From the NCBI GenBank assembly GCA_900542255.1, contig UQMR01000029.1:1-25896 (forward strand): 25,896 bases of DNA. Direction: 5' to 3'. This document shows positions 7,292-15,559 of this stretch, in pieces (within the stretch, counting starts at the first letter, position 1; each line of letters starts with the position of its first letter). This DNA comes from an uncultured Porphyromonadaceae bacterium (GTDB lineage: Bacteria; Bacteroidota; Bacteroidia; Bacteroidales; Barnesiellaceae_A). Made by a program: the position numbers and the translations under genes. The notes below the pieces were generated by a model. That model saw nothing but the letters and a program-made list of their open reading frames with translations, ran no database searches and was not told where the DNA came from.

Positions 7292-7624
7292 ATGAATAGA
7301 AACTCTTTTATCGATAAGTGGTTGGCATTGTCGCGAGGACAACGTCGGGCAACGGTCGTTTTGGCAGTTATTGTCATCGTCTTGGCTGTTATACAGGCAG
7401 GCATATCATACAACAGAGCACATAAGCAAAATGTTGCAACCGATTACTCGGTATTAGAACAAGAAATATCATTATTTCGTTCACAAGCCGATTCAATTCC
7501 TTTGGGAGAGCGCAAGCGCAGTTATGTCCGCAACGACCGTGTCGTACGCGATACGATGGATAACAGGCTGCAAAATGTTCCGGTGCAACAAACTTTGGAG
7601 CCCGTTCCGCGGATAGAGGAATAA
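7292..7624 (+). CDS. Small single-pass membrane protein of unknown function
   Basis: I do not recognise the family. The ATG at 7292 gives 110 residues; a TTG six codons earlier (7274) is a less likely start. A short cytoplasmic N-terminus rich in basic residues (SRGQRRA at 14-20) is followed by a membrane helix at about 21-37 and a charged soluble tail predicted to lie in the periplasm, with two aspartate-bearing stretches and a proline/glutamate end (VPRIEE). The positive-inside rule supports this topology. It has its own spacing to folP (189 bp) and is probably a separate transcript. A five-bp inverted repeat, CCGAG/CTCGG, just after the stop (7628-7641) is too short to call a terminator. 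Confidence 0.6.
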   Translation: MNRNSFIDKWLALSRGQRRATVVLAVIVIVLAVIQAGISYNRAHKQNVATDYSVLEQEISLFRSQADSIPLGERKRSYVRNDRVVRDTMDNRLQNVPVQQTLEPVPRIEE

Positions 7625-7765
7625 TAAGCCGAGCACTCTCGGGTCTGTGTGTTAAGTAGGTAACAGTATAATATGTGATTCTTTTATGTATCCATACCAT
7701 ATACGGTTGTGGCAGGGATGATAAAGACAATAGGCTTGAATGTCGTTTTTATGCGGGTAAACAAG

Positions 7766-7794
7766 TTGAGTTTGGCAGAAAAGTAGTAACTTCG
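7766..7794 (+). promoter_or_regulatory. Possible promoter for folP-cdaA
   Basis: TTG (7766-7768), an 18-bp spacer and TAACTTCG (7787-7794), one base off TAnnTTTG, lie 19 bp upstream of the folP ATG. It is the best candidate in the 189-bp gap at 7625-7813, which otherwise holds nothing I can identify. Confidence 0.3.
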
Positions 7795-7813
7795 CTTTCT
7801 ACAAGGAAACAAT

Positions 7814-8677
7814 ATGCTTCTCGACAAAAGAAATAAGAAATTCACCTTCAATGCCGGTGGCCGGTTGATAGATTTGTCCCGGCCGAAAGTGATGGGAATA
7901 CTCAATGTTACACCCGACTCTTTCTTTGCCGGCAGCCGTTGTGCTACCGAAGAGCAGATTGCCGCCCGTGTGCATCAACTCATTGCCGAAGGTGCCGATA
8001 TGATAGATGTGGGGGGCTATTCGTCGCGTTCCGGATGCGATGATATATCGCCCGACGAGGAGATGCGGCGTTTGGCACGAGGGTTGGAAATTATACGACG
8101 CATTGCGCCCGATGCTATCGTATCTGTCGACACATTCAGAGCCTCCGTGGCACGCCGTTGCGTCGAGGAGTATGGCGTGCAAATCATCAATGACATATCG
8201 GCCGGAGAGTTGGACCCCGGCATGTACGATATGGTGGCGCGGCTGCAAGTGCCATATATCATGATGCACATGCGGGGTATCCCCTCGCAGATGATGGAGG
8301 AACGATATCTTGTGTATGATAACGTAGCTGCCGAGGTATTGCAGTATTTCGCTGCAAAGATAGAGCGGCTTACGCGTATGGGAGTGAACGATATAATACT
8401 CGACCCCGGATTCGGTTTCAGCAAGACGTTATCCGATAATTACAGGATGATGAGGCATCTGGATGAATTTTTGCCATTGGAGTTGCCGCTATTGGTGGGC
8501 GTTTCGCGCAAATCTATGGTATATAAGCTCCTCGGGACAACCCCCGAAGAGAGCGTAAATGGAACGACTGCCCTCCACGTCATGGCCCTACTGGGCGGAG
8601 CCGATATATTGAGGGTACACGATGTGCGACCTGCGGCAGAAGCCGTAAAAATTGTAATGCAAACACTCAACGAATAA
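7814..8677 (+). CDS. folP: Dihydropteroate synthase
   Basis: Condenses p-aminobenzoate with hydroxymethyl-dihydropterin pyrophosphate in folate synthesis; the sulfonamide target. The 287-residue length is normal. Signature segments: KVMGILNVTPDSFF with the metal/pyrophosphate-binding asparagine, ADMIDVGGYSSRSG (usually DIGGESTRPG; here with Y-S-S-R-S substitutions), IINDISAG, YIMMHMRGIP, DPGFGFSKT and GVSRKSM, whose K and S contact the pterin and pABA. It lies 11 bp upstream of cdaA and is probably cotranscribed with it, a pairing that I recall as common in Bacteroidota. Confidence 0.97.
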   Translation: MLLDKRNKKFTFNAGGRLIDLSRPKVMGILNVTPDSFFAGSRCATEEQIAARVHQLIAEGADMIDVGGYSSRSGCDDISPDEEMRRLARGLEIIRRIAPDAIVSVDTFRASVARRCVEEYGVQIINDISAGELDPGMYDMVARLQVPYIMMHMRGIPSQMMEERYLVYDNVAAEVLQYFAAKIERLTRMGVNDIILDPGFGFSKTLSDNYRMMRHLDEFLPLELPLLVGVSRKSMVYKLLGTTPEESVNGTTALHVMALLGGADILRVHDVRPAAEAVKIVMQTLNE

Positions 8678-8688
8678 ATAAGTTTTTC

Positions 8689-9444
8689 ATGATAGACTTC
8701 GGAGTTAAAGATGCCATAGACATACTCATAGTTGCCTCGATGCTCTACTACATCTATAAAATGATGAAAGAGTCGGGCACCATAAAAATTTTCAACGGCG
8801 TGCTGGCATTTGTCGTCGTATGGGTGGTATTCCGTCTCTTTTTAGATATGAGGTTGCTGGGTGCCATCATGGATAAATTTATAAGCCTTGGCCTGCTGGT
8901 ATTGGTGATTCTGTTTCAGGAAGAGATACGCCGGTTCCTCTTTGAGCTGGGCTCGCAAAACAGATGGAAGTTCCTTTTTGGATTCTTGCGTAAAAATGAT
9001 AAGGGTGCGACAAAACCCTATGTCATGGCAATAGTATATGCCTGCATGAACATGTCGAAGAGTAAAACAGGAGCCTTGATTGTGGTAGAGCGCAATACTC
9101 CGCTCGAGAAATTTGAGCATACCGGTGAAATAATCAATGCCGATGTCAATTCACGCCTTATAGAGTGCATATTTTTCAAAAACAATCCGTTGCACGATGG
9201 CGCTATGATTATTGCAAACGACCGCATTGCAGCCGCTGCCTGTATACTGCCCGTGTCGCACAATACCGATATTCCCAAGTCGCTTGGCTTGCGGCATCGC
9301 TCGGCTCTCGGTATCAGTCAGGAATCGGATGCCATAGCAATTATTGTATCGGAGGAAACCGGCAATATCTCTATTGCCCATAATGGCAAGTTCCGCCTTC
9401 GCCTGTCGGGAAAAGACCTCGAAGATATACTCTCCAATACTTAA
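8689..9444 (+). CDS. cdaA: Diadenylate cyclase CdaA (c-di-AMP synthase)
   Basis: Membrane-bound DisA_N-domain enzyme that joins two ATP into cyclic di-AMP, a messenger controlling potassium and osmolyte balance and wall homeostasis. The 251 residues match CdaA (DacA/YbbP). Three membrane helices lie at about 9-25, 35-53 and 57-76, followed by the cytosolic catalytic domain with LHDGAMII (DGA at 170-172, metal binding) and GLRHRSALG (RHR at 202-204, ATP binding). The usual Firmicutes partners CdaR and GlmM are absent here; the upstream partner is folP instead. Its stop is only 4 bp from that of the convergent CPBP gene. Confidence 0.96.
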   Translation: MIDFGVKDAIDILIVASMLYYIYKMMKESGTIKIFNGVLAFVVVWVVFRLFLDMRLLGAIMDKFISLGLLVLVILFQEEIRRFLFELGSQNRWKFLFGFLRKNDKGATKPYVMAIVYACMNMSKSKTGALIVVERNTPLEKFEHTGEIINADVNSRLIECIFFKNNPLHDGAMIIANDRIAAAACILPVSHNTDIPKSLGLRHRSALGISQESDAIAIIVSEETGNISIAHNGKFRLRLSGKDLEDILSNT

Positions 9445-9448
9445 AAAA

Positions 9449-10285
9449 TCAGTGCGTAAAACGCATATGCCTTATGTAGCATAGCAAAAGTATAAGGGTA
9501 GCTACGGTACTGATGATGGTTGTCGATGGGGTGGCTATTCCAAACCAAGGCATATTTTCCAGTGCCGGCTGATAATATGTGACAGTGGCTACCGTATTGT
9601 TGAGGGCGTGTGCCAAGATAGGGAGCCACAAACTTCCGCTGCACACTACCAGATAACCGAAAAACGCACCCAGTAACATGCGGGGAACAAAACCATAAAA
9701 CTGCATGTGCATGGCGCTGAATATGAAAGCGGAAACCCATATGGCCACATGGATGTTTACCCGGTTTTCTATCATCAGCCGTTGTATAGACCCTCTGAAT
9801 ATCAGTTCCTCGCCCAATCCTGTGAGTACACCTACCGTGAGAATGACAATAATAAGTTGCCCTACCGATGTCATGCTCATAAGCAACTCGGTAGCTTTCA
9901 GAGCCATATCTTCTTGTGTGCGCAACCACTGTTCTATACCGACCATCGACTCGGGCAGCCTTATACCTTCGTTCCATTCTATAATGCTGTTCATCATAGG
10001 CATAGAGGCAATATATATAAGCAGCATCATGCCTAAATGACTCCACCCCGGGAGCTTATTGAGCATGAGCGCTTGCATCGTGTGTCCGCTATTGAATATG
10101 CGGGCGGTGACAAAAGCCGGTATAATAAATATGCCTACGTCTTGTATGACCATCATCGCAATGCTCATGCGCCACGGGTCAACTCCCGGACGATTGAATA
10201 AGTACATGGGAATGAGCGACAAAAGAGCAAATAACAGTACTATGGCTAATAATGCGATAATCTGGCGAGAAAAACTTTTCTTCAT
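9449..10285 (-). CDS. CPBP-family intramembrane glutamic protease
   Basis: A 278-residue multi-pass membrane protein of the CPBP (CAAX protease and bacteriocin-processing, Abi) family, related to Rce1. Conserved motifs are present in order: GLGEELIFRGSIQ (E159, E160 and R164, motif 1), FIFSAMH (H193, motif 2) and HALNN (H226, N230, motif 3). About eight hydrophobic segments are visible. Known relatives process prenylated proteins or bacteriocins, or act in bacteriocin immunity; the substrate here is unknown. A promoter-like element at 10341-10369 and a strong hairpin at 10311-10331 lie upstream. Confidence 0.93.
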   Translation of the reverse strand: MKKSFSRQIIALLAIVLLFALLSLIPMYLFNRPGVDPWRMSIAMMVIQDVGIFIIPAFVTARIFNSGHTMQALMLNKLPGWSHLGMMLLIYIASMPMMNSIIEWNEGIRLPESMVGIEQWLRTQEDMALKATELLMSMTSVGQLIIVILTVGVLTGLGEELIFRGSIQRLMIENRVNIHVAIWVSAFIFSAMHMQFYGFVPRMLLGAFFGYLVVCSGSLWLPILAHALNNTVATVTYYQPALENMPWFGIATPSTTIISTVATLILLLCYIRHMRFTH

Positions 10286-10310
10286 ACTAATATCTTTTTC
10301 ATCTAAATGC

Positions 10311-10331
10311 CTGCCGGAATGTTACCGGCAG
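10311..10331 (-). repeat. GC-rich 7-bp hairpin in the 5' leader of the CPBP gene
   Basis: CTGCCGG (10311-10317) and CCGGCAG (10325-10331) are perfect inverted copies with a 7-base loop. The hairpin lies between the putative -7 box (10341-10348) and the start codon (10283-10285), so it would sit at the very 5' end of the mRNA. No U tract follows on either strand, so it is not an intrinsic terminator. It may stabilise the mRNA 5' end or be an operator. Confidence 0.5.
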
Positions 10332-10340
10332 ACTGTTGTG

Positions 10341-10369
10341 CAAAGTTACGGAAAAAATCAATCATACAA
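10341..10369 (-). promoter_or_regulatory. Putative promoter for the CPBP protease gene
   Basis: On the minus strand TTG (10367-10369), an 18-bp spacer and TAACTTTG (10341-10348) match the Bacteroidota promoter pattern, 55 bp upstream of the ATG. Confidence 0.5.
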
Positions 10370-10450
10370 TCTTGGTATTAGATTTTTAGTATAGTCAGTG
10401 ACTTTATGATGTCTCATGGTTGTATGATATTAGACAGTTTCTTTTACATG

Positions 10451-10693
10451 CTATTTTTTGCGCCTCTTTTCGTTCCACAAGAAAATAAAAAGCATGATGC
10501 TCAGCAGACAAATCAGTAATGACCCACATATAACAGTCCCGAAGTAAAGATGATTGGGGTTGAGAGCATGGTACATAGGAGTAGGAGACATGAAATCTTT
10601 TATATCTAAATAGACATCCATGCAGGCCGATATCAAAAACAGTACAGTAACAACGATGATGCTGATACCGATTATTTTCTGCCATTTTCCCAT
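10451..10693 (-). CDS. Small two-helix membrane protein of unknown function
   Basis: An 80-residue protein that I do not recognise. Two hydrophobic segments are seen at about 7-25 and 50-72, joined by a roughly 25-residue loop rich in P, Y, H and N, and it ends in a basic tail (EKRRKK), placing both ends in the cytoplasm. A segment ISAC at 21-24 resembles a lipobox, but the second helix and basic C-terminus argue for a two-pass protein. It is isolated between the CPBP gene and a divergent LolC/E-type permease. Coding status is moderately supported by the clean membrane-protein pattern. Confidence 0.5.
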   Translation of the reverse strand: MGKWQKIIGISIIVVTVLFLISACMDVYLDIKDFMSPTPMYHALNPNHLYFGTVICGSLLICLLSIMLFIFLWNEKRRKK

Positions 10694-10962
10694 GTGTTTG
10701 TCTTATTGCATTTTAATTGTTGTCGTATCTCTTATTCCATATCCAACGGGCGGAACGAAAGTGGGTGTAAAGGTAAAAATTTTATGGGATAATAAGATAA
10801 GAAAAATTGTTGTTTGAAAGAATCGGGGAGGGCCTTATCGGTAAAATGGGTTTGCACTTACGCTGTGGCAACAGGGGCTGTCGTTTTATCAGAATATTGG
10901 CAAAAGAAATCGACCGAAGCGTGTCGGCAATATGGTGGCAAAGTCATTATTGCAAGACAATA

Positions 10963-10994
10963 TTTGTTTTATCTTTGCTTTTGTCATACTTTTG
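10963..10994 (+). promoter_or_regulatory. Bacteroidota-type promoter for the LolC/E-type permease
   Basis: TTTG (10963-10966), a 20-bp spacer and TACTTTTG (10987-10994) match the expected pattern, 25 bp upstream of the chosen ATG. A second -7-like box, TATCTTTG, at 10970-10977 with TTG at 10950-10952 may be an alternative. These promoters lie inside the frame that would extend the gene upstream to 10807, supporting the start at 11020. The remainder of the 326-bp gap (10694-10962) shows nothing recognisable. Confidence 0.6.
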
Positions 10995-11019
10995 CACGCG
11001 ACAGATTTTAGTTATTATC

Positions 11020-12267
11020 ATGAAGTGGGAGTCATTTGTAGCTCGGCGCATTTATTCAGACAAAGATAACCGGCGCGAGGTGTCGCCACCGGCAGTAAGG
11101 TTGGCGATAGCCGGTGTCGCGTTGGGGCTGGCCGTAATGATTCTTACCGTGGCAATCGTTGTGGGGTTTAAGCAGGAGATTCGCGAAAAGGTAGTCGGCT
11201 TCGGCTCCCATATACGCATTTCGGCATTTTCGAGCAATACCACATACGAAACACCTCCTATACAGTTTTCTGATAGTTTGTCGCAACTTCTTTCGGACGA
11301 TGAGGAGATTGTGCGTATAGAGCCATACGCCACAAAGCCGGGTATATTCAAAACCGATGACCATTATATGGGCATTGTCATGAAAGGGGTTATGCCGGGT
11401 TACGACTGGTCTTTCTTTGCATCGTACCTGACGGAGGGGAGTTTGCCGCAACTTACAGATAGTATCATTTCAGACCGTATTCTCATCTCACAAGCCGTAG
11501 CCTCCAAGCTGGGGATAAAGGCGGGCGATGACGTACTGGCGTATTTTGTCCAAGACGAAGCTGTGAGGGCGCGTAAATTTATTGTAGAAGGTATATATAA
11601 AACAGATTTGAGCGATTTTGACAATCTGTTTGTGATAGGTGATGCCCGGCAGGTGCAACGGCTCAATGCATGGTATCCCGACCAGTATAGCGGCGTGGAG
11701 TTGCGGGTGGCCCATTACGATAAGTTAGACGATACGACTTACCGCCTCTATACGCAACTGCTTATGACCCCCGACAAGTATGGGCAACACTACTATACCC
11801 AATCGGTACAAGAGCTGAATCCGGTATTTTTCGGGTGGCTCGATTTGCTCGATATGAACGTATGGGTTATCATTATACTGATGTCCGTCGTTGCCGGTTT
11901 TACAATGATATCGGGCTTGCTTGTCATTATTCTCGAGAATGCCTCTATGATAGGAGTACTCAAATCATTGGGAGCCTCCAACCGCTCCATTCGCACCATA
12001 TTTCTCAACTTGTCGGCTTTTCTGGTGGGGAAAGGTTTGCTGTGGGGGAATGTCGTAGGGGTGACCTTGTGCCTCGTACAAAAATATTTTCACCCTCTCA
12101 AACTCAATCCCGAGGCATACTATATACCCTACGTGCCTATCGAGCTCAATGTATGGCATGTCGTTTTGCTGAATGTTGGCAGCCTGATTGTGTCGATGCT
12201 GATGTTGGTAGGGCCGTCGTATATAGTGGCGTTAATACGTCCGGCTCAGACTGTCAAATATGAGTAG
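11020..12267 (+). CDS. FtsX-like ABC permease of the LolC/LolE (lipoprotein release) type
   Basis: The ATG at 11020 gives 415 residues beginning MKWESFVARRIY, the normal LolC/E-type N-terminus; the upstream frame extension contains the promoter and looks non-coding. Layout: membrane helix at about 29-51 (IAGVALGLAVMILTVAIVVGF), a long periplasmic MacB/LolE-like domain, then three C-terminal helices typical of FtsX domains (WVIIILMSVVAGFTMISGLL, the IGVLKSLGASNRSIRTIFL coupling segment that docks on the ATPase, and two more). The expected role is extraction of lipoproteins from the inner membrane together with a LolD-type ATPase, which is not in this window. A different MacB-like transport role cannot be excluded. 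Confidence 0.9.
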   Translation: MKWESFVARRIYSDKDNRREVSPPAVRLAIAGVALGLAVMILTVAIVVGFKQEIREKVVGFGSHIRISAFSSNTTYETPPIQFSDSLSQLLSDDEEIVRIEPYATKPGIFKTDDHYMGIVMKGVMPGYDWSFFASYLTEGSLPQLTDSIISDRILISQAVASKLGIKAGDDVLAYFVQDEAVRARKFIVEGIYKTDLSDFDNLFVIGDARQVQRLNAWYPDQYSGVELRVAHYDKLDDTTYRLYTQLLMTPDKYGQHYYTQSVQELNPVFFGWLDLLDMNVWVIIILMSVVAGFTMISGLLVIILENASMIGVLKSLGASNRSIRTIFLNLSAFLVGKGLLWGNVVGVTLCLVQKYFHPLKLNPEAYYIPYVPIELNVWHVVLLNVGSLIVSMLMLVGPSYIVALIRPAQTVKYE

Positions 12268-12280
12268 GCACTGTGAGATG

Positions 12281-14173
12281 TCAGGCCTCTTCAATCTCCG
12301 AGAGTTCGAGCCATCGCATCTCTTTCTCGTCTATGAGCGTAATCAGTTCCGAGATGCGTTTGGAGTAGGCATAAAGTTTGTCGGTCGACAAAGAGCCGGA
12401 GTTCAATTCTGCTTCCAGTTGTGATTTTTCCTCACCCAGTTGGGCCAGTTGGACGTTGAGCTCTTCCAACTCTTTCTTCTCCTTGAAGGTTAGTCTTCGT
12501 CTCTCATTGTCGCGTTTTTTAGCCGGTTCGGGTTGTTTCGTTGTTCCCTTTTTCTCTTTCTCGGCTTTCTCTCGCATCCTCTCCTCGCGTGTTTTCTCGG
12601 CTCGCCATTCGCGGTAGTCGGTATAATTCCCGGGGAAATCCTTTACCTCGCCATTGCCTTTGAATACCCAAATGTGTTCTACCACCTTATCCATAAAGTA
12701 GCGGTCGTGCGATACGACGATAACACAGCCTTTGAAGTTTTGCAGATACTCTTCGAGAATACTTAGCGTCGTTATGTCGAGGTCGTTGGTAGGTTCGTCG
12801 AGTACGAGGAAGTTGGGGTTGTGCATCAATACGGTACAAAGGTGCAACCGGCGTTTCTCGCCTCCGCTCAGCTTGTATATGTAGTCGTGTTGTTTCTCGG
12901 GAGGAAATAAGAAGTGCTGCAAGAATTGGCTGGCCGACAACTTGCGACCGTCGCCCAAAGATATCTCTTCGGCTATTTCTCGGATGGCATCTATGACCTT
13001 CATGCCCTCTTTGAATTGCAACCCTTCCTGGCAATAATAGCCAAAGCGTACGGTTTCGCCAATATCGAAGCGCCCGCTGTCGGGACGAATTTCGCCTACC
13101 AACATTTTGACGAAAGTCGATTTGCCCGTTCCGTTTGCCCCTATAATGTCCAATTTTTCGTAGCGGGCAAAATTGTAATAGAAATTATCAACGATTTTCA
13201 GGTCGCCATACGATTTGCTTACGTATTGGGCTTCAAATATCTTGCTGCCTATATAAGACGATTTTACCTCCAACTTTACGTTTTGCGAATCATGCTGTTG
13301 CTTTGTCTTTTCTTCGAGTGCATAGAATGCGTCTATTCTCGATTTCGCCTTGCCGCCTCGGGCTTGCGGTTGCCGGCGCATCCAGTCGAGTTCTTTCCTG
13401 AAAAGATTACGCGCCCGTGCCGTTTCGGCATTCTGTACCTCGATACGCTCTTGTCGTTTTTCGAGATAGTAACCGAAGTTCCCTTTATAACTATATAATG
13501 TACGGTTATCTATTTCTAATATTTGGGTACACACGCGGTCCAAGAAATATCGGTCGTGTGTGACCATCAGCAAGGTGATATTGCTGCGTAGAAGATACTC
13601 TTCGAGCCACTCTGTCATCTCTATGTCGAGGTGGTTGGTAGGCTCGTCGAGAATGAGCATATCGGGGTCGGTGATAAGGATGTTGGCAAGGGCTATGCGT
13701 TTGATTTGCCCGCCGGATAGTTCTTTGACAGGCTGCTCGAAGTTCTTGATATTTAGTTTCGAGAGAATGCCTTTGACGCGGTGCTCATATTCCCATGCTT
13801 TCAGCCGGTCCATCTCTTCTATGGCATCGTGCAGCGCTTGCGGCTCGTTCTCATAGAGCGCTTTCTCGTATCGCGATATGGCTTGTACGGTTTCATTGGG
13901 CGAGTCGAAGCATGCTTGCAATATGGTAAGCTCTGGCGAGAAGGAGGGATTCTGCATGAGATACCCCACCTTTATATCATTGTGAAAGGTGATGCGGCCG
14001 CTGTCATAATCTTCTTTCCCGGCGATGATATTCAATAGAGTGGTTTTCCCATTGCCGTTTTGGGCAATAATACCTATATGCTCGCCTTTGGCAACGCCAA
14101 AAGATATATTTTCAAACAAAATGCGGTTGCCAAACGATTTTGTAAGCTCGTCTACTTGCAAATAACTAATCAT
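12281..14173 (-). CDS. ABC-F family ATPase with Uup-like C-terminal coiled coil
   Basis: A soluble 630-residue protein with two ABC domains and no membrane segment. First domain: Walker A AQNGNGKTT (about 36-44), signature LSGGQIKR, Walker B MLILDEPTNHLD. Second domain: Walker A GANGTGKST, signature LSGGEKRR, Walker B FLVLDEPTNDLD. The linker between them (about 240-310) is charged and arginine-rich, as expected for the P-site-reaching interdomain linker. After about residue 530 there is a lysine/glutamate-rich stretch and a coiled coil (FKEKKELEELNVQLAQL onward), as in Uup, whose C-terminal domain binds DNA. ABC-F proteins act on ribosomes; antibiotic protection is possible for some, but the Uup-like tail suggests a housekeeping type. 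It converges with the LolC/E-type gene and diverges from the efflux operon. Confidence 0.93.
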   Translation of the reverse strand: MISYLQVDELTKSFGNRILFENISFGVAKGEHIGIIAQNGNGKTTLLNIIAGKEDYDSGRITFHNDIKVGYLMQNPSFSPELTILQACFDSPNETVQAISRYEKALYENEPQALHDAIEEMDRLKAWEYEHRVKGILSKLNIKNFEQPVKELSGGQIKRIALANILITDPDMLILDEPTNHLDIEMTEWLEEYLLRSNITLLMVTHDRYFLDRVCTQILEIDNRTLYSYKGNFGYYLEKRQERIEVQNAETARARNLFRKELDWMRRQPQARGGKAKSRIDAFYALEEKTKQQHDSQNVKLEVKSSYIGSKIFEAQYVSKSYGDLKIVDNFYYNFARYEKLDIIGANGTGKSTFVKMLVGEIRPDSGRFDIGETVRFGYYCQEGLQFKEGMKVIDAIREIAEEISLGDGRKLSASQFLQHFLFPPEKQHDYIYKLSGGEKRRLHLCTVLMHNPNFLVLDEPTNDLDITTLSILEEYLQNFKGCVIVVSHDRYFMDKVVEHIWVFKGNGEVKDFPGNYTDYREWRAEKTREERMREKAEKEKKGTTKQPEPAKKRDNERRRLTFKEKKELEELNVQLAQLGEEKSQLEAELNSGSLSTDKLYAYSKRISELITLIDEKEMRWLELSEIEEA

Positions 14174-14192
14174 GATTTACATTTTTGCATGG

Positions 14193-14200
14193 CAAAGTTA
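14193..14200 (-). promoter_or_regulatory. Putative -7 box for the ABC-F gene
   Basis: CAAAGTTA reads TAACTTTG on the minus strand, matching TAnnTTTG, 19 bp upstream of the ABC-F ATG. The palindrome at 14222-14258 would lie where the -33 element is expected. Confidence 0.45.
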
Positions 14201-14221
14201 GTGTGAAATTGCCAATGTATA

Positions 14222-14258
14222 TGGGGTGTGCTGTGGAATTTTTCCCCAACACACCCCA
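14222..14258. repeat. 37-bp imperfect palindrome between ABC-F and efflux genes
   Basis: Outer arms TGGGGTGTG (14222-14230) and CACACCCCA (14250-14258) are perfect inverted copies. Further pairing toward the centre (TG/CA and GGAA/TTCC, each separated by a single mismatch) leaves a 3-base loop. No T run follows on either side in a terminator position. It lies in the 189-bp divergent region upstream of both genes, next to the ABC-F -7 box, so an operator or a structured 5' leader is more likely. Confidence 0.55.
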
Positions 14259-14327
14259 ATATTACACAATAAATGCTTTTGTCGCTTATTTGTTGGCAAT
14301 AAAAAAGAATGGTATGCCTTTTGTCAG

Positions 14328-14335
14328 TATCTTTG
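14328..14335 (+). promoter_or_regulatory. Putative -7 box for the efflux operon
   Basis: TATCTTTG matches TAnnTTTG and lies 27 bp upstream of the adaptor ATG at 14363. No clear -33 TTG at standard spacing, which could mean dependence on an activator. Confidence 0.5.
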
Positions 14336-14362
14336 TACTCGAAAAATTTTAACATTAAAACT

Positions 14363-15538
14363 ATGAGACGTCCTTTCCAGAATGTCAAGTCCTATTTCAT
14401 CATTAAGAAAAAGACGGTAGCGATACTGGTGCTTGTTATAGCAGTGGTTGCGGCCGTGATTTATTTTTCACGAAAGAAAGAACCAGAAAGAGTGCTTCCC
14501 GTCGTGTCGACCGTAGAGGTGGGCAAAAGCGATGTCAATGTATATGGCGAATATGTGGGGCGTGTGCGTGCGCAACAGTTTGTCGAGGTACATGCCCGGG
14601 TAGAGGGGTTTTTGGAAGAGATGCTGTTTGAAGAGGGTACATACGTGAAGAAAAACCAAGTGCTGTTTGTGATAGACCAGAGGCAATATAAGGCGAAGGT
14701 AGACAAAGCATCGGCTCAGTTGAAAAAAGACCAGGCACAAGAGCGCAAGACACAACACGATTTGGAGCGTATACGTCCTCTATATGCCGAGAATGCTGCC
14801 AGCCAGCTCGATTTGGACAATGCCGTAGCAGCATACGAGAGTGCCAAGGCCTCGGTTATCATGAGTCAGGCCGATTTGGACCAAGCCGAGATGGAACTCG
14901 ATTATACGGTTGTGCGTTCGCCCATATCGGGCAATATCAGTGAGCGCTTTGTCGACCTGGGTACGCTGGTAGGCCGTAGCGGCAAGACACAGTTGGCGAC
15001 AGTGGTCAAGAGCGATACGGTATTGGTCGATTTCAGTATGACGGCACTCGACTATCTGAAAAGTAAAGAGCGCAATGTCAATCTTGGGCAGAAGGTAGAA
15101 AATCGTTCATGGCAACCTTACATTACCGTGACGCTTGCCGATAATACCCAGTATCCATATAAGGGGCTTGTTGACTTTGCCGAGCCGCAGGTAGACCCGC
15201 GTACAGGTACATTCTCGGTACGTGCCGAGATGCCCAATCCCGGCCATGTATTGCTCCCCGGACAGTTTACACAGGTAAAGTTGTTGCTCGATGTGCGGGA
15301 GGATGCCATTACCGTTCCTCTCAGAGCGGTCATTATTGAGAAGGGCGGTGCATATATCTATGTCGTACGCAAGAATAATACCGTAGAGAAACGTTTTATA
15401 GAGTTAGGCCCGGAGCAAGACAATATGGTTGTTGTAGAGCGGGGTTTGGCTGCCGGCGAGCAGATTGTGGTAGAGGGGTATCATAAACTGTCGCCCGGCG
15501 TGGAAGTAGTGATTAATAATGAAACCCCCGAAGAATAA
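14363..15538 (+). CDS. RND efflux periplasmic adaptor (membrane fusion protein)
   Basis: Adaptor linking the inner-membrane pump to the outer-membrane channel. The ATG at 14363 is chosen because the upstream frame from 14309 overlaps the -7 box; it gives 391 residues. A membrane anchor lies at about 18-34 after a basic stretch (IIKKKTVAI); there is no lipobox. Then the family order follows: first beta-barrel/lipoyl half (VEVHARVEGFLEEMLFEEGTYVKKNQVLF), a coiled-coil hairpin (about 105-165, AQLKKDQAQERKTQHDLERI onward), second lipoyl half (YTVVRSPISGNISERFVDLGTLV), beta-barrel and membrane-proximal domain (VDPRTGTFSVRAEMPNPGHVLLPGQF). First gene of a three-gene operon, 21 bp before the pump gene. 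No regulator gene is adjacent. Confidence 0.95.
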   Translation: MRRPFQNVKSYFIIKKKTVAILVLVIAVVAAVIYFSRKKEPERVLPVVSTVEVGKSDVNVYGEYVGRVRAQQFVEVHARVEGFLEEMLFEEGTYVKKNQVLFVIDQRQYKAKVDKASAQLKKDQAQERKTQHDLERIRPLYAENAASQLDLDNAVAAYESAKASVIMSQADLDQAEMELDYTVVRSPISGNISERFVDLGTLVGRSGKTQLATVVKSDTVLVDFSMTALDYLKSKERNVNLGQKVENRSWQPYITVTLADNTQYPYKGLVDFAEPQVDPRTGTFSVRAEMPNPGHVLLPGQFTQVKLLLDVREDAITVPLRAVIIEKGGAYIYVVRKNNTVEKRFIELGPEQDNMVVVERGLAAGEQIVVEGYHKLSPGVEVVINNETPEE

Positions 15539-15559
15539 TTTGTGTAATAACAGAGAATC

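Noticed and set aside
10807..11019. N-terminal extension of the LolC/E-type permease gene
   Set aside because: The extended segment contains the promoter elements and gives a non-family sequence; the ATG at 11020 gives the normal N-terminus.
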